A stretch of 64,000 bases of DNA from Paludibacteraceae bacterium (GTDB lineage: Bacteria > Bacteroidota > Bacteroidia > Bacteroidales > Paludibacteraceae), in assembly GCA_024693065.1 (NCBI GenBank), contig JAILLP010000024.1, positions 1-64,000 on the forward strand. Direction: 5' to 3'. The position numbers and the translations under genes were made by a program. Shown piece by piece: positions 15,746 through 25,450 of the stretch; the stretch's first letter is position 1; every line of letters starts with the position of its first letter. Under the pieces are notes generated by a model. It was not told the origin of the DNA, ran no database searches, and worked only from the letters and a program-made list of their open reading frames with translations.

Positions 15746-15776
15746 CAAAATTAATATATATTTTGACAACAACAAA
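15746..15776 (-). promoter_or_regulatory. Promoter for dcuB
   Basis: On the minus strand TTTG (15773-15776), a 19-nt spacer and TAATTTTG (15746-15753) fit the Bacteroidota consensus. The start codon lies about 22 bases past the predicted transcription start. Confidence 0.65.
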
Positions 15777-15925
15777 TTCAAGGCATACCATAGACGAACA
15801 AACACTCTCTAATCAATCGGATATGTGACTTTATGACAGAAATAACTATTTATTAGTAGATATTTCGTTTGATTTTTTGCTAATTTCGCGTCTCGAAGAG
15901 AGGATCAACAAACAACATACCCATT

Positions 15926-16723
15926 ATGATAATAGATTTCCACGCACACATATATCCCGCCAAGATAGCGGACAAAGCGAGTAACACGATAGGCGAGTTC
16001 TACCACATCCAGATGAAATACAACGGTAGCCCGGAGAATTTATTGGCGAGCGGGCGACGCATCGGTGTCAACTACTACATCGTGCACTCCACGGCGACAG
16101 CGCCCCACCAAGTGGAATCCATCAACAACTACATCATCGGAGAGGTCTCCGAGCACCCCGAGTTCATCGGGTTCGGCACCATCCACCCCGAGTACGAGAA
16201 CTACGAGAACGAGCTCATCCGCATCTACTCCGCGGGACTGAAGGGCATCAAGCTCCACCCGGACTTCCAGAAGTTCCCGATCGACGAGCGTGAGATGGAC
16301 GATATCTATGAAGTCATCGCCGGACTGGGCATGCCGGTACTTGTGCATGCGGGCGATTTCAGATACGACTATTCAGGGCCGAAGCGCATCGCCCACGTGC
16401 TGGAGAAGCACCCTACCCTAAAGGTGGTGGCGGCCCACTTCGGCGGATACACCCAATGGGACGAGTCTGAGAAGTACCTCGTGGGGAAAAACGTGTGGTT
16501 CGACACATCCAGCTCACTGTGGAAATTAGAGCCTGCCTATGCGGAGAAACTGATCCACGATCATGGCGTCGAGAAGATGCTGTTCGGCGTGGACTACCCT
16601 ATGTGGGACCATCAAGAGGAGCTGGAACGCTTCAACAAACTCAATCTGACCCAAGAGGAAAGGGACGCAATCTTGTACAAGAACGCACTGAAGCTTCTGG
16701 GTATGGAAAATACTGAGAAGTAA
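15926..16723 (+). CDS. Amidohydrolase family (Amidohydro_2) metal-dependent hydrolase
   Basis: 265 residues forming a TIM-barrel hydrolase. DFHAHIYP at the N-terminus supplies two metal-binding His. GIKLHPDFQ, VLVHAGD and VAAHFGG carry further ligands, and FGVDYPMW near 215 supplies the late Asp. The family includes decarboxylases and lactonases; the substrate is unknown. No signal peptide, so cytoplasmic. It stands alone between dcuB (divergent) and ung (convergent). Confidence 0.85.
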   Translation: MIIDFHAHIYPAKIADKASNTIGEFYHIQMKYNGSPENLLASGRRIGVNYYIVHSTATAPHQVESINNYIIGEVSEHPEFIGFGTIHPEYENYENELIRIYSAGLKGIKLHPDFQKFPIDEREMDDIYEVIAGLGMPVLVHAGDFRYDYSGPKRIAHVLEKHPTLKVVAAHFGGYTQWDESEKYLVGKNVWFDTSSSLWKLEPAYAEKLIHDHGVEKMLFGVDYPMWDHQEELERFNKLNLTQEERDAILYKNALKLLGMENTEK

Positions 16724-16737
16724 AAGATAAATAGGTC

Positions 16738-16796
16738 CTCACGGAGAAAAAGAGTTCACGGGAAAGCTCACAAATTCACCTCCGTGTCTCCGTGAG
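16738..16796. terminator. Shared hairpin between convergent genes
   Basis: CTCACGGAGA at 16738-16747 pairs with TCTCCGTGAG at 16787-16796 across a 39-nt loop, between the convergent amidohydrolase and ung genes. No T-run, so termination is only likely. Confidence 0.4.
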
Positions 16797-16810
16797 AAAG
16801 AGTCACACAA

Positions 16811-17473
16811 TCACCACTGTATAGGCGTTAATCCTTTCGACGCCAGGTATTGGTTCGCTTGGCTGAAATGGCCGCAGCCGATGAATCCGCGATAGGCGGA
16901 GAGCGGTGACGGATGGACAGCCTTGAGCACAAGGTGCCTTTTCGTGTCGATGACCGCCCCCTTGCGTTGCGCATAGGAGCCCCAAAGCATAAAGACCACG
17001 TTGTTCTTCTTGTCGGAGATCTCCTTGATCACACGGTCGGTGAACTCCTCCCACCCTTTATTCTGGTGCGAACCCGCCTGCCCTTCCCGCACGCTCAGCG
17101 TGGCATTGAGCAAGAAGACGCCCTGATTGGCCCATCGGGTAAGGTTGCCGGACTGTGGGAAAGGGATATGAAGATCCCGCTCGATCTCCTTGAAGATATT
17201 GACGAGCGAAGGCGGGAACTGCACCCCGTCATTCACGGAGAAACAGAGCCCGTGCGCCTGTCCGTACCCATGGTAAGGATCCTGACCGATGATGACCACC
17301 TTCACCTTGTCGAAAGGGCATTGGTTGAAAGCGTTGAAAATCAGCGGAGCAGGAGGATAACACGTCGTGCTCTGGTACTCCTTCCGCACGAAACTCGTCA
17401 GCAACGAGAAATAAGGCTTCTCGAACTCATCCGCCAACACCACCTTCCATGAGGGTTCTATCTTAACGTCCAT
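16811..17473 (-). CDS. ung: Uracil-DNA glycosylase
   Basis: Removes uracil from DNA at the start of base excision repair. The start is the ATG at 17473 (MDVKIEP), giving 220 residues, the normal family length; an in-frame upstream codon would add 18 unconserved residues. [18 protein letters not shown] is the water-activating motif with the catalytic Asp, [16 protein letters not shown] a conserved middle segment, and [11 protein letters not shown] the DNA-intercalation loop with the catalytic His. Confidence 0.96.
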   Translation of the reverse strand: MDVKIEPSWKVVLADEFEKPYFSLLTSFVRKEYQSTTCYPPAPLIFNAFNQCPFDKVKVVIIGQDPYHGYGQAHGLCFSVNDGVQFPPSLVNIFKEIERDLHIPFPQSGNLTRWANQGVFLLNATLSVREGQAGSHQNKGWEEFTDRVIKEISDKKNNVVFMLWGSYAQRKGAVIDTKRHLVLKAVHPSPLSAYRGFIGCGHFSQANQYLASKGLTPIQW

Positions 17474-17558
17474 CTCTTTAAATCCATTATTTATATTACC
17501 TAAATCTTTATACCTATCACAGCGCAACTCTCCCCTCCAAAGGGAAGAATCCTCTCGC

Positions 17559-20500
17559 CTACCACCGAATCAACGTGAAGTGACCGACATACACCCTGTC
17601 AATTTCGTGGACATCAATCATATACCAATAATCGGTCGAAGGCATAGCATATCCATTGTAGGTTCCATCCCACCCTGTCGCATCATTGTAATCATTAATC
17701 TCAAACAATTTTTTGCCCCAACGGTCATAGATGGACACCACAGCCTGAGGATATAGCTCGATGTTCTCCACATGCCAACGATTATCCTGGCCGCCGCCCC
17801 TTACAAGAATCTCCGAAGGAATGATTTCAACAAAACTGAACGTGTCCGTCTCCTCTTTGCTCTCCCTGAATTTCACGACAATCTCAATATCCTCGCAGGA
17901 ATTGCTCGAACGCACAACCTGATGATATTCTCCCTCATCAACGTATGTCTCTCCTCCGAAGACAGCAGTCTCCCCTTCTTGAATGATAAACTCTTTGGCG
18001 GTGTGACGAAGCGGAAGCCTGCAGAGGGAAAGGGTCACAACGCTATCGCAACCATAAGTAGGCAAGAAAGTAAGGGTGTGGGTCGTTGTGCCTTCCTCCG
18101 GGTCCGGAATGTCGAATCCATTACCATCGTAGGAATCACCCTCACAGATGGTATCGTTTATTGTCATCGTATAGGACGGCAACTCTTCTAGTATCAGCGT
18201 AACGATACTGTCACAACCATAGACGCTAGTCCCCTCATTTCTGTACACGCCACCCGCACTTACATTGAACCCATGTTGACTGTATGTCTCTCCTGCGCAA
18301 AACGCATCCCTGATTGTGTCGTCGTAGGTCGGAAGCACCTCCAGCACGAGCGTCACGAGACTATCCGCACCCGAAACATTCTTCAACTGTTGCGTGTAGA
18401 TGCCCGCTGCACTTTCGTCAAAACCATACGCCTGGTAGAAGGCACCGGAACAGATGGAGGCGCGGATGGTGTCGGACGAGCCGTTGAGCACGCTAAGATT
18501 CAGCGTGACGATACTGTCACAACCCGAAACCGTCTGCAGGCGGACTGTATAGAGACCTGCCGCATCATACGTGTTGCCCGCAAAAGTGTAGGAGTCTCCT
18601 TGGATGATGGTCTGTGCGATCGTGTCGTTGTAGGTCGGAAGCACCTCCAGCACCAGCGTCACGAGGCTATCCGCACCCGAAACATTCTTCAACCGTTGCG
18701 TGTAAGTGCCCGCTATATTTTCATCAAAACCATTCTCCTGATAGGAGGCGTCGGAACAGATGGAGGCACGGATCGTGTCAGACGAACCACTGATCACGCT
18801 AAGGTTCAGCGTGACGAAGCTATCGCAACCCGCAACCGTCTGCAAGCGGGTAGTATAGAGGCCTTCCGTGTCATATGTGTTGCCCAAGAAAGTATAGGAA
18901 TCTCCTTGGATGATTGTCTGCGAAACTGTGTCATCATAAGTCGGAAGCACCTCCAGCACCAGCGTCACGAGGCTATCCGCACCCGAAACATTCTTCAACT
19001 GCTGCGTGTAGGTGCCCGCTATATTTTCATCAAAACCATTCTCCTGATAGGAGGCTCCGGAACAGATGGAGGCGCGAATCGTGTCAGACGAACCACTGAT
19101 CACGCTAAGGTTCAGCGTGACGAAGCTATCGCAACCCGCAACCGTCTGCAAGCGGGTGGTATAGAGGCCTTCCGTGTCATATGTGTTGCCCAAGAAAGTA
19201 TAGGAATCTCCTTGGATGATTGTCTGCGAAACTGTGTCGTCATAGGTCGGAAGCACCTCCAACACCAGCGTCACGAGGCTATCCGCACCCGAAACATTCT
19301 TCAACTGCTGCGTGTAGGTGCCCGCTGCGCTTTCGTCAAAACCATACGCCTGGTAGGAGGCTCCGGAACAGATGGAGGCGCGGATGGTGTCGGACGAGCC
19401 GCTAAGCACGGTAAGACTCAGCGTGACGATACTATCACAACCCGAAACCGTCTGCAGGCGGACTGTATAGAGACCTGCCGCATCATACGTGTTGCCCGCA
19501 AAAGTATAGGAGTCACCTTGGATGATGGTCTGTGCGATCGTGTCATCGTAGGTCGGGAGCACCTCCAACACCAACGTCACCAGACTATCTCCTCCAGTCG
19601 AGTTTCTCAACTGTTGCGTGTAAGTACCTGCGGTGCTTTCGTTAAAGCCGTATTTTTGATAGGTTGTACCCTGGCATATGTCGATGCGGATGGTATCGCT
19701 TGTATTCTTGTAAACATAGAGTTTCAAAGAAACGGTGCTGTCGCACCCTTTGCTGGTTTGTAGTTTCAGCGTATCAACGTTTTCTCCGAGGATCGGGCTT
19801 GGAATGTTGAATCCATTCTTCGAATAGGCATTCCCCAAGGCAATCGTGTCGAACAATTCGACGGTAGTGTCTACGCACGATTCGCATACCTTAAGGCTGA
19901 TTTTCGCGAAGTCGGAAGCGGAATTACATTTGCTGATCAATTGGGAAGCACCGTTACCGCTTGCCCATACACGATAGTATCCCTCGTCCGCTTCCGATAC
20001 ATTATGGAAGTCAAGAGATGTGCCACTGCCCACCAAAGTCCAATCTGAAGGTTCATAGGAAATCGTGTCGCATTTGTACCACGTCAGGGTTACCGGCTCC
20101 GCATAAGTGCCATCATTGACGAAATCGGCGGACAATGTGACGTCAGATCCTGGGCAAAGACTGTCGGGGGAAGCAAGCGAGATTGGAGGATTGCAGAGAC
20201 GCACCTCGATATCGTCTAGACAAAAGTCATTACCTCTGTTGGTGTTGCTGTTGTTGACGATTTTGAAGATGACGGAATTCTGCCCGCTAGGAACAACATA
20301 AGTCAGTCCGAATTGTTCCCAAAAGCCCTTTGCGTTCTCTATCTCGATGTTAGAGCTTTGCAGAACGTTGCCATTTAAATCCTCCACAATCAGTTTGAGG
20401 TAGGCATTCGCCCAAAAGCCTGTTGTGGTGGAGCTCATACCCCACATGGACATGTAGAGTTCCGAGTTTTCGCAAAGACCCGTTATCTCCGTCTGATAGA

Positions 20501-21779
20501 ATATTCCACTGACGGCGGAGGCGTCCACTTGCATGAAATAGCCCCTATCGCTGTCGTCCGGATAGGTGTGGTCGTAGATGTCTCTATACCATTGGTTGTG
20601 CTCGATGCCAACTTTCCTGATGCTATATTTACCGATGCCTTCGGAATCCCTCGGGTCTTCTCCGAACTCATATGAGCATTGGGGAATCGCCTCCTTTTTC
20701 ACGCTAGGGTCACTCACACTATTACCACCGAAATCCTCCTTGAAGAGAAGTGTTCCGTCAGGACAAGGTTGAGGCCTATGACTGCCGCAATCCGACACAA
20801 CAAGCTCATAGAACTCTGACAGACAGCTGCATGCATTTAAATTAGGCGTCTGTCCTGCACCGGAAACCATCACTTTGTAAAAGCCCGCATCGTCTGCTGT
20901 AACGTTATACAATCCCAAAGACTTTCCCGTATACACTTCCTTCCAGTCTGCCATATTGTAACTGAGAGAGTCGCATTTATACCACGTGAATGTGAGGGGA
21001 AGGGTCAGGTTGATGGTGTTGTCCATGTCTCCCGTCAGTGTCTCGCTTTCCCCCAAACAGATGGTTGTACCCTTCTTAGGGGTGATGGTAGGCAAAGGCA
21101 GGCAAGCACGGATTTCAATATCATCCAAACAAAAGTCATTACCTCCGCTTATGACGGAGGGGTCCGCATTATTGACGATTCTATAAACGATGGAGCTACA
21201 CCCCGCTGGGATAACGAAGGAAAATCCGTATTGGACCCACTTGCCATTCTGAGAATTCTGCATCTCGACATCATAATGATCGATCTCGACACCAGACGTG
21301 GCATCTTCAACAATCATTCTGATGGTACCATTAAGGTCACCAGACCTTTTTGTCGTACTGGCACCGTACAAAGAGGCATACATTTCAGTCCCCCCGCATA
21401 CATTGTCAATCTGCGCACGATAAAACTCACACGGCAGGTGCGACGCATCCACCTGCATGAAATAGCCTCTGTTCTTATCGCTCGGATAGGTGTGGTCAAC
21501 GATATCATTATACCATTCATAGTGACCAGATATCGCCACCTTCCGAATAGCATATTTACCGTTCCCTGAGTAATCGACAGGGTTATCATCATAGCTATAC
21601 CCACTGCATTCCGGAATGCCACTTCCCTTTGCGACTGGGTCTTCCACATTATTCCCCCCGAAATCCGCCCTGTAGATAATTGATCCGTTGGAGCAGTCCG
21701 TCGCCCAGGCAGGAAAGAAGTTTGCGCATGGGAAGGACAAGGCGAAGAACAGGAAGAGGAGCACTCTCATCCATGACAT
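17559..21779 (-). CDS. Large T9SS type B repeat protein (gliding-motility-type C-terminus)
   Basis: 1406 residues from the ATG at 21779, which opens directly onto a signal peptide ([16 protein letters not shown] to PAWA). Upstream in-frame codons add 60 residues without signal character. Order: two roughly 200-residue modules (each with [18 protein letters not shown] and NDFCLDDIE) that match those in the gene at 1-2557, alternating with Ig-like domains; a Cys-bearing linker; a tandem repeat of 102-residue units at about 741-1149; two diverged repeat units; and a C-terminal CHU_C-type domain ([15 protein letters not shown] ... [18 protein letters not shown]) that directs T9SS type B export. 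It is probably a long surface adhesin; binding function is inference. Confidence 0.9.
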   Translation of the reverse strand: MSWMRVLLFLFFALSFPCANFFPAWATDCSNGSIIYRADFGGNNVEDPVAKGSGIPECSGYSYDDNPVDYSGNGKYAIRKVAISGHYEWYNDIVDHTYPSDKNRGYFMQVDASHLPCEFYRAQIDNVCGGTEMYASLYGASTTKRSGDLNGTIRMIVEDATSGVEIDHYDVEMQNSQNGKWVQYGFSFVIPAGCSSIVYRIVNNADPSVISGGNDFCLDDIEIRACLPLPTITPKKGTTICLGESETLTGDMDNTINLTLPLTFTWYKCDSLSYNMADWKEVYTGKSLGLYNVTADDAGFYKVMVSGAGQTPNLNACSCLSEFYELVVSDCGSHRPQPCPDGTLLFKEDFGGNSVSDPSVKKEAIPQCSYEFGEDPRDSEGIGKYSIRKVGIEHNQWYRDIYDHTYPDDSDRGYFMQVDASAVSGIFYQTEITGLCENSELYMSMWGMSSTTTGFWANAYLKLIVEDLNGNVLQSSNIEIENAKGFWEQFGLTYVVPSGQNSVIFKIVNNSNTNRGNDFCLDDIEVRLCNPPISLASPDSLCPGSDVTLSADFVNDGTYAEPVTLTWYKCDTISYEPSDWTLVGSGTSLDFHNVSEADEGYYRVWASGNGASQLISKCNSASDFAKISLKVCESCVDTTVELFDTIALGNAYSKNGFNIPSPILGENVDTLKLQTSKGCDSTVSLKLYVYKNTSDTIRIDICQGTTYQKYGFNESTAGTYTQQLRNSTGGDSLVTLVLEVLPTYDDTIAQTIIQGDSYTFAGNTYDAAGLYTVRLQTVSGCDSIVTLSLTVLSGSSDTIRASICSGASYQAYGFDESAAGTYTQQLKNVSGADSLVTLVLEVLPTYDDTVSQTIIQGDSYTFLGNTYDTEGLYTTRLQTVAGCDSFVTLNLSVISGSSDTIRASICSGASYQENGFDENIAGTYTQQLKNVSGADSLVTLVLEVLPTYDDTVSQTIIQGDSYTFLGNTYDTEGLYTTRLQTVAGCDSFVTLNLSVISGSSDTIRASICSDASYQENGFDENIAGTYTQRLKNVSGADSLVTLVLEVLPTYNDTIAQTIIQGDSYTFAGNTYDAAGLYTVRLQTVSGCDSIVTLNLSVLNGSSDTIRASICSGAFYQAYGFDESAAGIYTQQLKNVSGADSLVTLVLEVLPTYDDTIRDAFCAGETYSQHGFNVSAGGVYRNEGTSVYGCDSIVTLILEELPSYTMTINDTICEGDSYDGNGFDIPDPEEGTTTHTLTFLPTYGCDSVVTLSLCRLPLRHTAKEFIIQEGETAVFGGETYVDEGEYHQVVRSSNSCEDIEIVVKFRESKEETDTFSFVEIIPSEILVRGGGQDNRWHVENIELYPQAVVSIYDRWGKKLFEINDYNDATGWDGTYNGYAMPSTDYWYMIDVHEIDRVYVGHFTLIRW
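18331..19640 (-). repeat. Tandem 306-bp coding repeat, about 4.3 units
   Basis: The motif GGAAGCACCTCCA recurs at 18331, 18637, 18943 and 19249, and in variant form at 19555: a strict 306-bp period (102 codons). Each unit has two related halves, one with [10 protein letters not shown] and one with IIQGDSYTF, both ending in a GxDSxVTLxLxVL pattern. Units two and three (18637-19249) are almost identical in DNA. Copy number is prone to change and to assembly collapse. Confidence 0.9.
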
Positions 21780-21923
21780 TTCACCACAATGTATCCCTAT
21801 TATTTTTTTGTTTTTCACCATTTCGACAATTGTTTTCCATGAAAACGAGCAACAGACAGAATCCGTCCGTCGCGCAAGTGCCATTCCCCTTACGGGATAA
21901 GCCGTTTGTTTTCCCTCTATGCG

Positions 21924-21931
21924 CAAATGTA
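21924..21931 (-). promoter_or_regulatory. Possible -7 element of the type B protein gene
   Basis: TACATTTG on the minus strand fits the -7 consensus about 145 bases upstream of the start, but no TTTG lies at the right -33 distance. The rest of the ~400-base gap 21780-22182 holds only the Crp/Fnr terminator. Confidence 0.35.
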
Positions 21932-22135
21932 CAAATAAAAACGGACAGGTAATAGTCATACCAAAGGAAAAATAAGGGGAATAGACACGGAAATTTCATT
22001 TAGACGAGACAGGAAACGATTAGGCTTTCCGCATCCTGCGAACGGCATATTGTAAACAACTAAATAATAGGAGATTGAAGACGTCCAACATGGCAAACGG
22101 AGCCACAGGAAGAATCGGAGGCATACAACAAAAAA

Positions 22136-22163
22136 AATGCGCCACGAGAAAACGCGGCGCATT
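22136..22163 (-). terminator. Terminator of the first Crp/Fnr operon
   Basis: AATGCGCC pairs with GGCGCATT around a 12-nt loop. On the minus strand a run of T follows, 20 bases past the gene end. Confidence 0.8.
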
Positions 22164-22182
22164 ACATACTTGACAATTTGTA

Positions 22183-22788
22183 TTAAAATAGAATTCCCTG
22201 TTTGGATTTGATGCGACACAAAGTTTCTTGCGTCACGCCAATGTAAGAAGATATATTGATGGAGCTGATGCGAGAGGTCAACCCTGGCATTCTGTTCTCC
22301 AAGCTGATATATTTCTCTTCTGCGGAATCATGCAAAAGTGAATCCAACCTTTCATTAGTCATTGTGATACCGTACTGAAGGATTTTGCGATAAATCAGAT
22401 CGATTCTAGAATCCTCGTCACACAATTTCATGAATTGCTCCTTGTCGAATTTTGCGATAACAGAAGGCTCCAGTGTCTCGATAGTCACTTCGGAAGGCGC
22501 ACCAGTCAGGAAGCTATCCACATCAAAGAAGCCACAACCCTCCCCTGCGAAGAAGTCAGACACCAATTTATTATCCATATAATGATAAATTTGGATCATT
22601 CCCTTCAGGACAAGACCGAGATAATTACATTGTGCGCCTGGAGCGAGCACAATGCTGTGTTTTTTAACTTTATCGATAGTCGCTATTTTAAAGAGCTTGG
22701 ACAAAACATCGTCGCTTAGGTCCACAGGGCCCAAGAATCGACGGATCTCATCCGCGACCAACTTTTTGTTAATAATAATCCTTTTCAT
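22183..22788 (-). CDS. Crp/Fnr-family regulator, type A (copy 1)
   Basis: 201 residues. A cyclic-nucleotide-binding-like beta-barrel (about 30-120, with LKGMIQIYHY and FFAGEGCGFFD) is followed by a dimer helix and a short C-terminal helix-turn-helix (YIGVTQETLCRIKSKQ). It is closely similar along its whole length to the protein at 23783-24388, sharing MKRIIINK, LVSDFFAGEGCGFFD and LHDSAEEKY. It is the second gene of a two-gene operon, 21 bp after its partner. The effector is unknown and no Fnr-type N-terminal Cys cluster is visible. Confidence 0.88.
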   Translation of the reverse strand: MKRIIINKKLVADEIRRFLGPVDLSDDVLSKLFKIATIDKVKKHSIVLAPGAQCNYLGLVLKGMIQIYHYMDNKLVSDFFAGEGCGFFDVDSFLTGAPSEVTIETLEPSVIAKFDKEQFMKLCDEDSRIDLIYRKILQYGITMTNERLDSLLHDSAEEKYISLENRMPGLTSRISSINISSYIGVTQETLCRIKSKQGILF

Positions 22789-22809
22789 AATCCTTGTTTT
22801 TTTCGTTTT

Positions 22810-23409
22810 TTACTTCATTTTTGTTTTAATTCTACTCAGCGTCTCCGGCGTGATGCCTAAATAGGAGGCGATGTAGATCGACGGAACTCGCAGCACCAAA
22901 TTTGGCTTTTCGGAAAGCAATATCTCATAGCGTTCCTTCGCTGACTTGAAGATTGTATCCTTGATCCTTTTCTTTTCAGAGACAAGTACATCTTCAGTTA
23001 ATTTCCTGAAAAACAATTTAATCTCCTGATTGTTTTCGCACAAGTCCTCACACTCCAACTGAGGAAACAAGTAAAGAGTAGTCGGCTCCAGCATTTGAAT
23101 AAAATGCCTACTCGGCGATTGGTTAAAGAAACTCTCATAATCGAGGAACCATTCTCCGTTGCAAGCCAACTGTTCAGTGACTTCTTCGTCCTGGCGCAGA
23201 TAATAAACCCTTACCAAGCCGTCAACCACATAACCCCAATATTTGCAGACATCTCCTTCTATCTGTAAATACTCACCTTTGTTGAGACGTACTATACGAG
23301 TCTTAGACTTCAACATCTCCCTTGCTTCTGCAGACAACTCTGCATCCGTGCCTTCGCCAAAAATTTTCTTGAGGAAGTCGCGGAAAGAACTTTTTTCAAT
23401 ACCATCCAT
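22810..23409 (-). CDS. Crp/Fnr-family regulator, type B (copy 1)
   Basis: 199 residues from the ATG at 23409. That start aligns exactly with the paralogue at 24401-25000 (FxxFxKKxFGEG) and lies just downstream of a good promoter; in-frame ATGs at 23427 and 23433 sit at or before the predicted transcription start. An effector-binding barrel (GEYLQIEGDV, GLVRVYY, QMLEPTTLYLF) precedes a short HTH (YLGITPETLSRIKTK). First gene of the operon with the type A regulator. A heterodimer with type A is possible but not shown. Confidence 0.87.
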   Translation of the reverse strand: MDGIEKSSFRDFLKKIFGEGTDAELSAEAREMLKSKTRIVRLNKGEYLQIEGDVCKYWGYVVDGLVRVYYLRQDEEVTEQLACNGEWFLDYESFFNQSPSRHFIQMLEPTTLYLFPQLECEDLCENNQEIKLFFRKLTEDVLVSEKKRIKDTIFKSAKERYEILLSEKPNLVLRVPSIYIASYLGITPETLSRIKTKMK

Positions 23410-23435
23410 ACCATTATAAGTTTTCATTTTCATTG

Positions 23436-23467
23436 CAAAAATAAAACATAAAATTTGATTTCGCAAA
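23436..23467 (-). promoter_or_regulatory. Promoter of the first Crp/Fnr operon
   Basis: Minus-strand TTTG (23464-23467), 20-nt spacer, TATTTTTG (23436-23443). The leader before the ATG at 23409 would be about 21 nt. The 370-base gap 23410-23782 otherwise holds AT-rich sequence and the terminator of the next operon. Confidence 0.6.
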
Positions 23468-23731
23468 CACCTCATTTACTCCTTTGAGCAATAATATGCA
23501 CAAAATGAGAATGTTTTTTACAAAATTGAATCCGAATGGTGGTGTATTATTCGTTTTAATGAAAAAAATCTACTATGACATTTGCATAAAAAATATTATA
23601 TTTTGTCAAATTTATAATATGATATAATAAATATCATGGCGCACAATTATTTGGCAACAAGTTTTATATTTATTATCAATGCATGAGTGATAGATAAAAC
23701 TTTTGACATTCATTAACAAAAACAACCAAAG

Positions 23732-23763
23732 GGTGTGGCAGCACGGCGCCGTTCCGCCACACC
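23732..23763 (-). terminator. Terminator of the second Crp/Fnr operon
   Basis: GGTGTGGC pairs with GCCACACC around a loop holding the small palindrome ACGGCGCCGT. On the minus strand it is followed by a T-rich tract. It lies 20 bases past the gene end. Confidence 0.75.
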
Positions 23764-23782
23764 TCCCATTTATCACACCGGA

Positions 23783-24388
23783 TTAAAAGAAGCCTTCCTG
23801 CTTCGACTTGATGCGGCACAGCGTTTCCTGCGTCACACCTATATAAGAAGCTATGTTGATGGAGCTGACGCGAGAGGTAAGCCCCGGGATCCTGCTTTCT
23901 AGATTCACATATTTTTCTTCCGCGGAATCATGCAAAATAGAATTCAAGCGTTCATTGGACATGGTGATGGCATATTGGAGCACCCTCCGATAAATCAAAT
24001 CGATTTCCGGATCCTTCTCACCCTCCTCCAGGAATTTCTTCCTGTCGAACTTCGCTATGACAGTAGGTTCAAGCGCTTCGAAATATGCTTCCGACGGTAT
24101 GCCCAACAGAAAACTGTGGGTGTCGAAGAAACCACATCCCTCACCGGCGAAAAAGTCGGATACCAACTTGTCCTTATTATAGTGGTATATCTGGACCATA
24201 CCTTTCAGCACGACCCCCATGTAGTCGTTGAAGTCGCCAGGCTTCAAAAACAAATCGTGCTTCTTGATCTTCTCGATGGTCGAAATCTTCAACAACTTGG
24301 AGAACGATTCTTCGCTGAGGTCAATGGGGCCCACATAACGCTGAATCTCGCTCGTCACTAGATTCTTGTTTATGATTATCCTTTTCAT
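23783..24388 (-). CDS. Crp/Fnr-family regulator, type A (copy 2)
   Basis: 201 residues, the same length as its paralogue at 22183-22788 and colinear with it. Barrel segments LKGMVQIYHY and FFAGEGCGFFDTHSF precede LHDSAEEKYVNLESR and the short HTH YIGVTQETLCRIKSKQ. The HTH recognition segment is identical in the two copies, so they probably read the same or similar operators, while the barrels differ more. It starts 12 bp after the type B gene. Confidence 0.88.
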   Translation of the reverse strand: MKRIIINKNLVTSEIQRYVGPIDLSEESFSKLLKISTIEKIKKHDLFLKPGDFNDYMGVVLKGMVQIYHYNKDKLVSDFFAGEGCGFFDTHSFLLGIPSEAYFEALEPTVIAKFDRKKFLEEGEKDPEIDLIYRRVLQYAITMSNERLNSILHDSAEEKYVNLESRIPGLTSRVSSINIASYIGVTQETLCRIKSKQEGFF

Positions 24389-24400
24389 ATTCGCAGACGT

Positions 24401-25000
24401 TTAATTGTTTTTTGCTTTGATCCTACTTAAAGTCTCTGGGGTAACCCCCAAATATGAAGCGATAATGTTAGACGGAGTCCGCAACACGAGGCTAGGTCTC
24501 TCTTCTAACAATATTCTGTAACGCTCTTTCGCTGAATTGAATATGGAGTCCAAAATTCTTTTCTTCTTATTGATAAGTGCTTTTTCAATCAAATACCTCT
24601 GGAATCTCCTAATCTCGTAACTGTCGGAAGTGAACTCTTCACTGTCCATCCTTCGGAAAAGACACAGAGTCGTTGGCTCTAACATCTGCACAAACCGATT
24701 ACTCGGCGTTTGCATGAAAAGGCTTTCGCAATCGAAAAACCCATCCCCGTCCTCTGACAATTCTTCCGTGATTTCCTCATCATTACGCTCATAATACACT
24801 CGGACAAGCCCCTTGCACACATAGCCCCACGATCTACTGATATCGCCCTTCACCTGCAAGAACTCTCCCTTTTCCAAACTAACGATCTGGCCTCGCCTCA
24901 TCATCTTCTCTCTCGATTCGGGGGACAATCCGCAATCAAATCCCTCCCCGAACGTCTTCTTGACGAATTCGTCAAACACGCTGCTTTCAACACTTCTCAT
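24401..25000 (-). CDS. Crp/Fnr-family regulator, type B (copy 2)
   Basis: 199 residues. Barrel with GEFLQVKGDI, GLVRVYYERNDEEITEEL and QMLEPTTLCLF, then SIFNSAKERYRILLEERPSL and the short HTH YLGVTPETLSRIKAK. Paralogue of the protein at 22810-23409, with the same length and gene order. First gene of its operon, 23 bases past a predicted transcription start, and divergent from metY. Confidence 0.88.
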   Translation of the reverse strand: MRSVESSVFDEFVKKTFGEGFDCGLSPESREKMMRRGQIVSLEKGEFLQVKGDISRSWGYVCKGLVRVYYERNDEEITEELSEDGDGFFDCESLFMQTPSNRFVQMLEPTTLCLFRRMDSEEFTSDSYEIRRFQRYLIEKALINKKKRILDSIFNSAKERYRILLEERPSLVLRTPSNIIASYLGVTPETLSRIKAKNN

Positions 25001-25028
25001 AATGCATTACACATTAACCATTTCTTTA

Positions 25029-25059
25029 CAAATGTAATCAATTTTTATCAATGTACAAA
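25029..25059 (-). promoter_or_regulatory. Promoter of the second Crp/Fnr operon
   Basis: Minus-strand TTTG (25056-25059), 19-nt spacer, TACATTTG (25029-25036): a full consensus match. Confidence 0.7.
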
Positions 25060-25353
25060 AATCTTTGGCAAGTTTTGTATCTTTTTTCTCTTTACATCTT
25101 TCGATTCGTTCGCCTTTACGGGTAAAATATTGATGACGCTTGAAAAAGAAAACCAATAATTTATATTTATTAAACACTCGTTTCACGAATGTCTCCTCCG
25201 CATCTTTTCCCTTCTAAATTTCTCGAAATTCCACATGCGGGGACGGAGAGTCTGCAAATATTCCACCACGACAGCACACAATAACCATAATTTAGATAAT
25301 CATTCTATTGAATATTTGTATATTAGGATATTTATCCAAAAAATTATTTTTTC

Positions 25354-25384
25354 TTGGAACGTATGTCACATGGCAATACCTTTG
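25354..25384 (+). promoter_or_regulatory. Promoter of metY
   Basis: TTG (25354-25356), 20-nt spacer, TACCTTTG (25377-25384), followed by a ~60-nt leader that is too short and unstructured for a SAM riboswitch. The 450-base gap 25001-25450 holds this promoter and the divergent Crp/Fnr one; no other gene is seen. Confidence 0.65.
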
Positions 25385-25450
25385 CATTGTCAATCACAAA
25401 GAGACAAAGAGATAACAAAACAGAAATATTAACTAAAAAAGAATAAGAAT

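Noticed and set aside
16811-17527. Longer ung start at 17527
   Set aside because: The extra 18 residues have no homologue character; the ATG at 17473 gives the normal length.
18331-19640. Regular repeats, considered as a CRISPR array
   Set aside because: The unit is 306 bp and wholly coding, with no short repeat-spacer pattern and no cas genes.
18273-19763. Long opposite-strand open frame through the 306-bp repeat
   Set aside because: It mirrors the repeat coding sequence on the minus strand and has no domain, signal or promoter.
25385-25450. SAM riboswitch before metY
   Set aside because: The leader is only about 60 nt and no SAM-type core or strong hairpin is seen.
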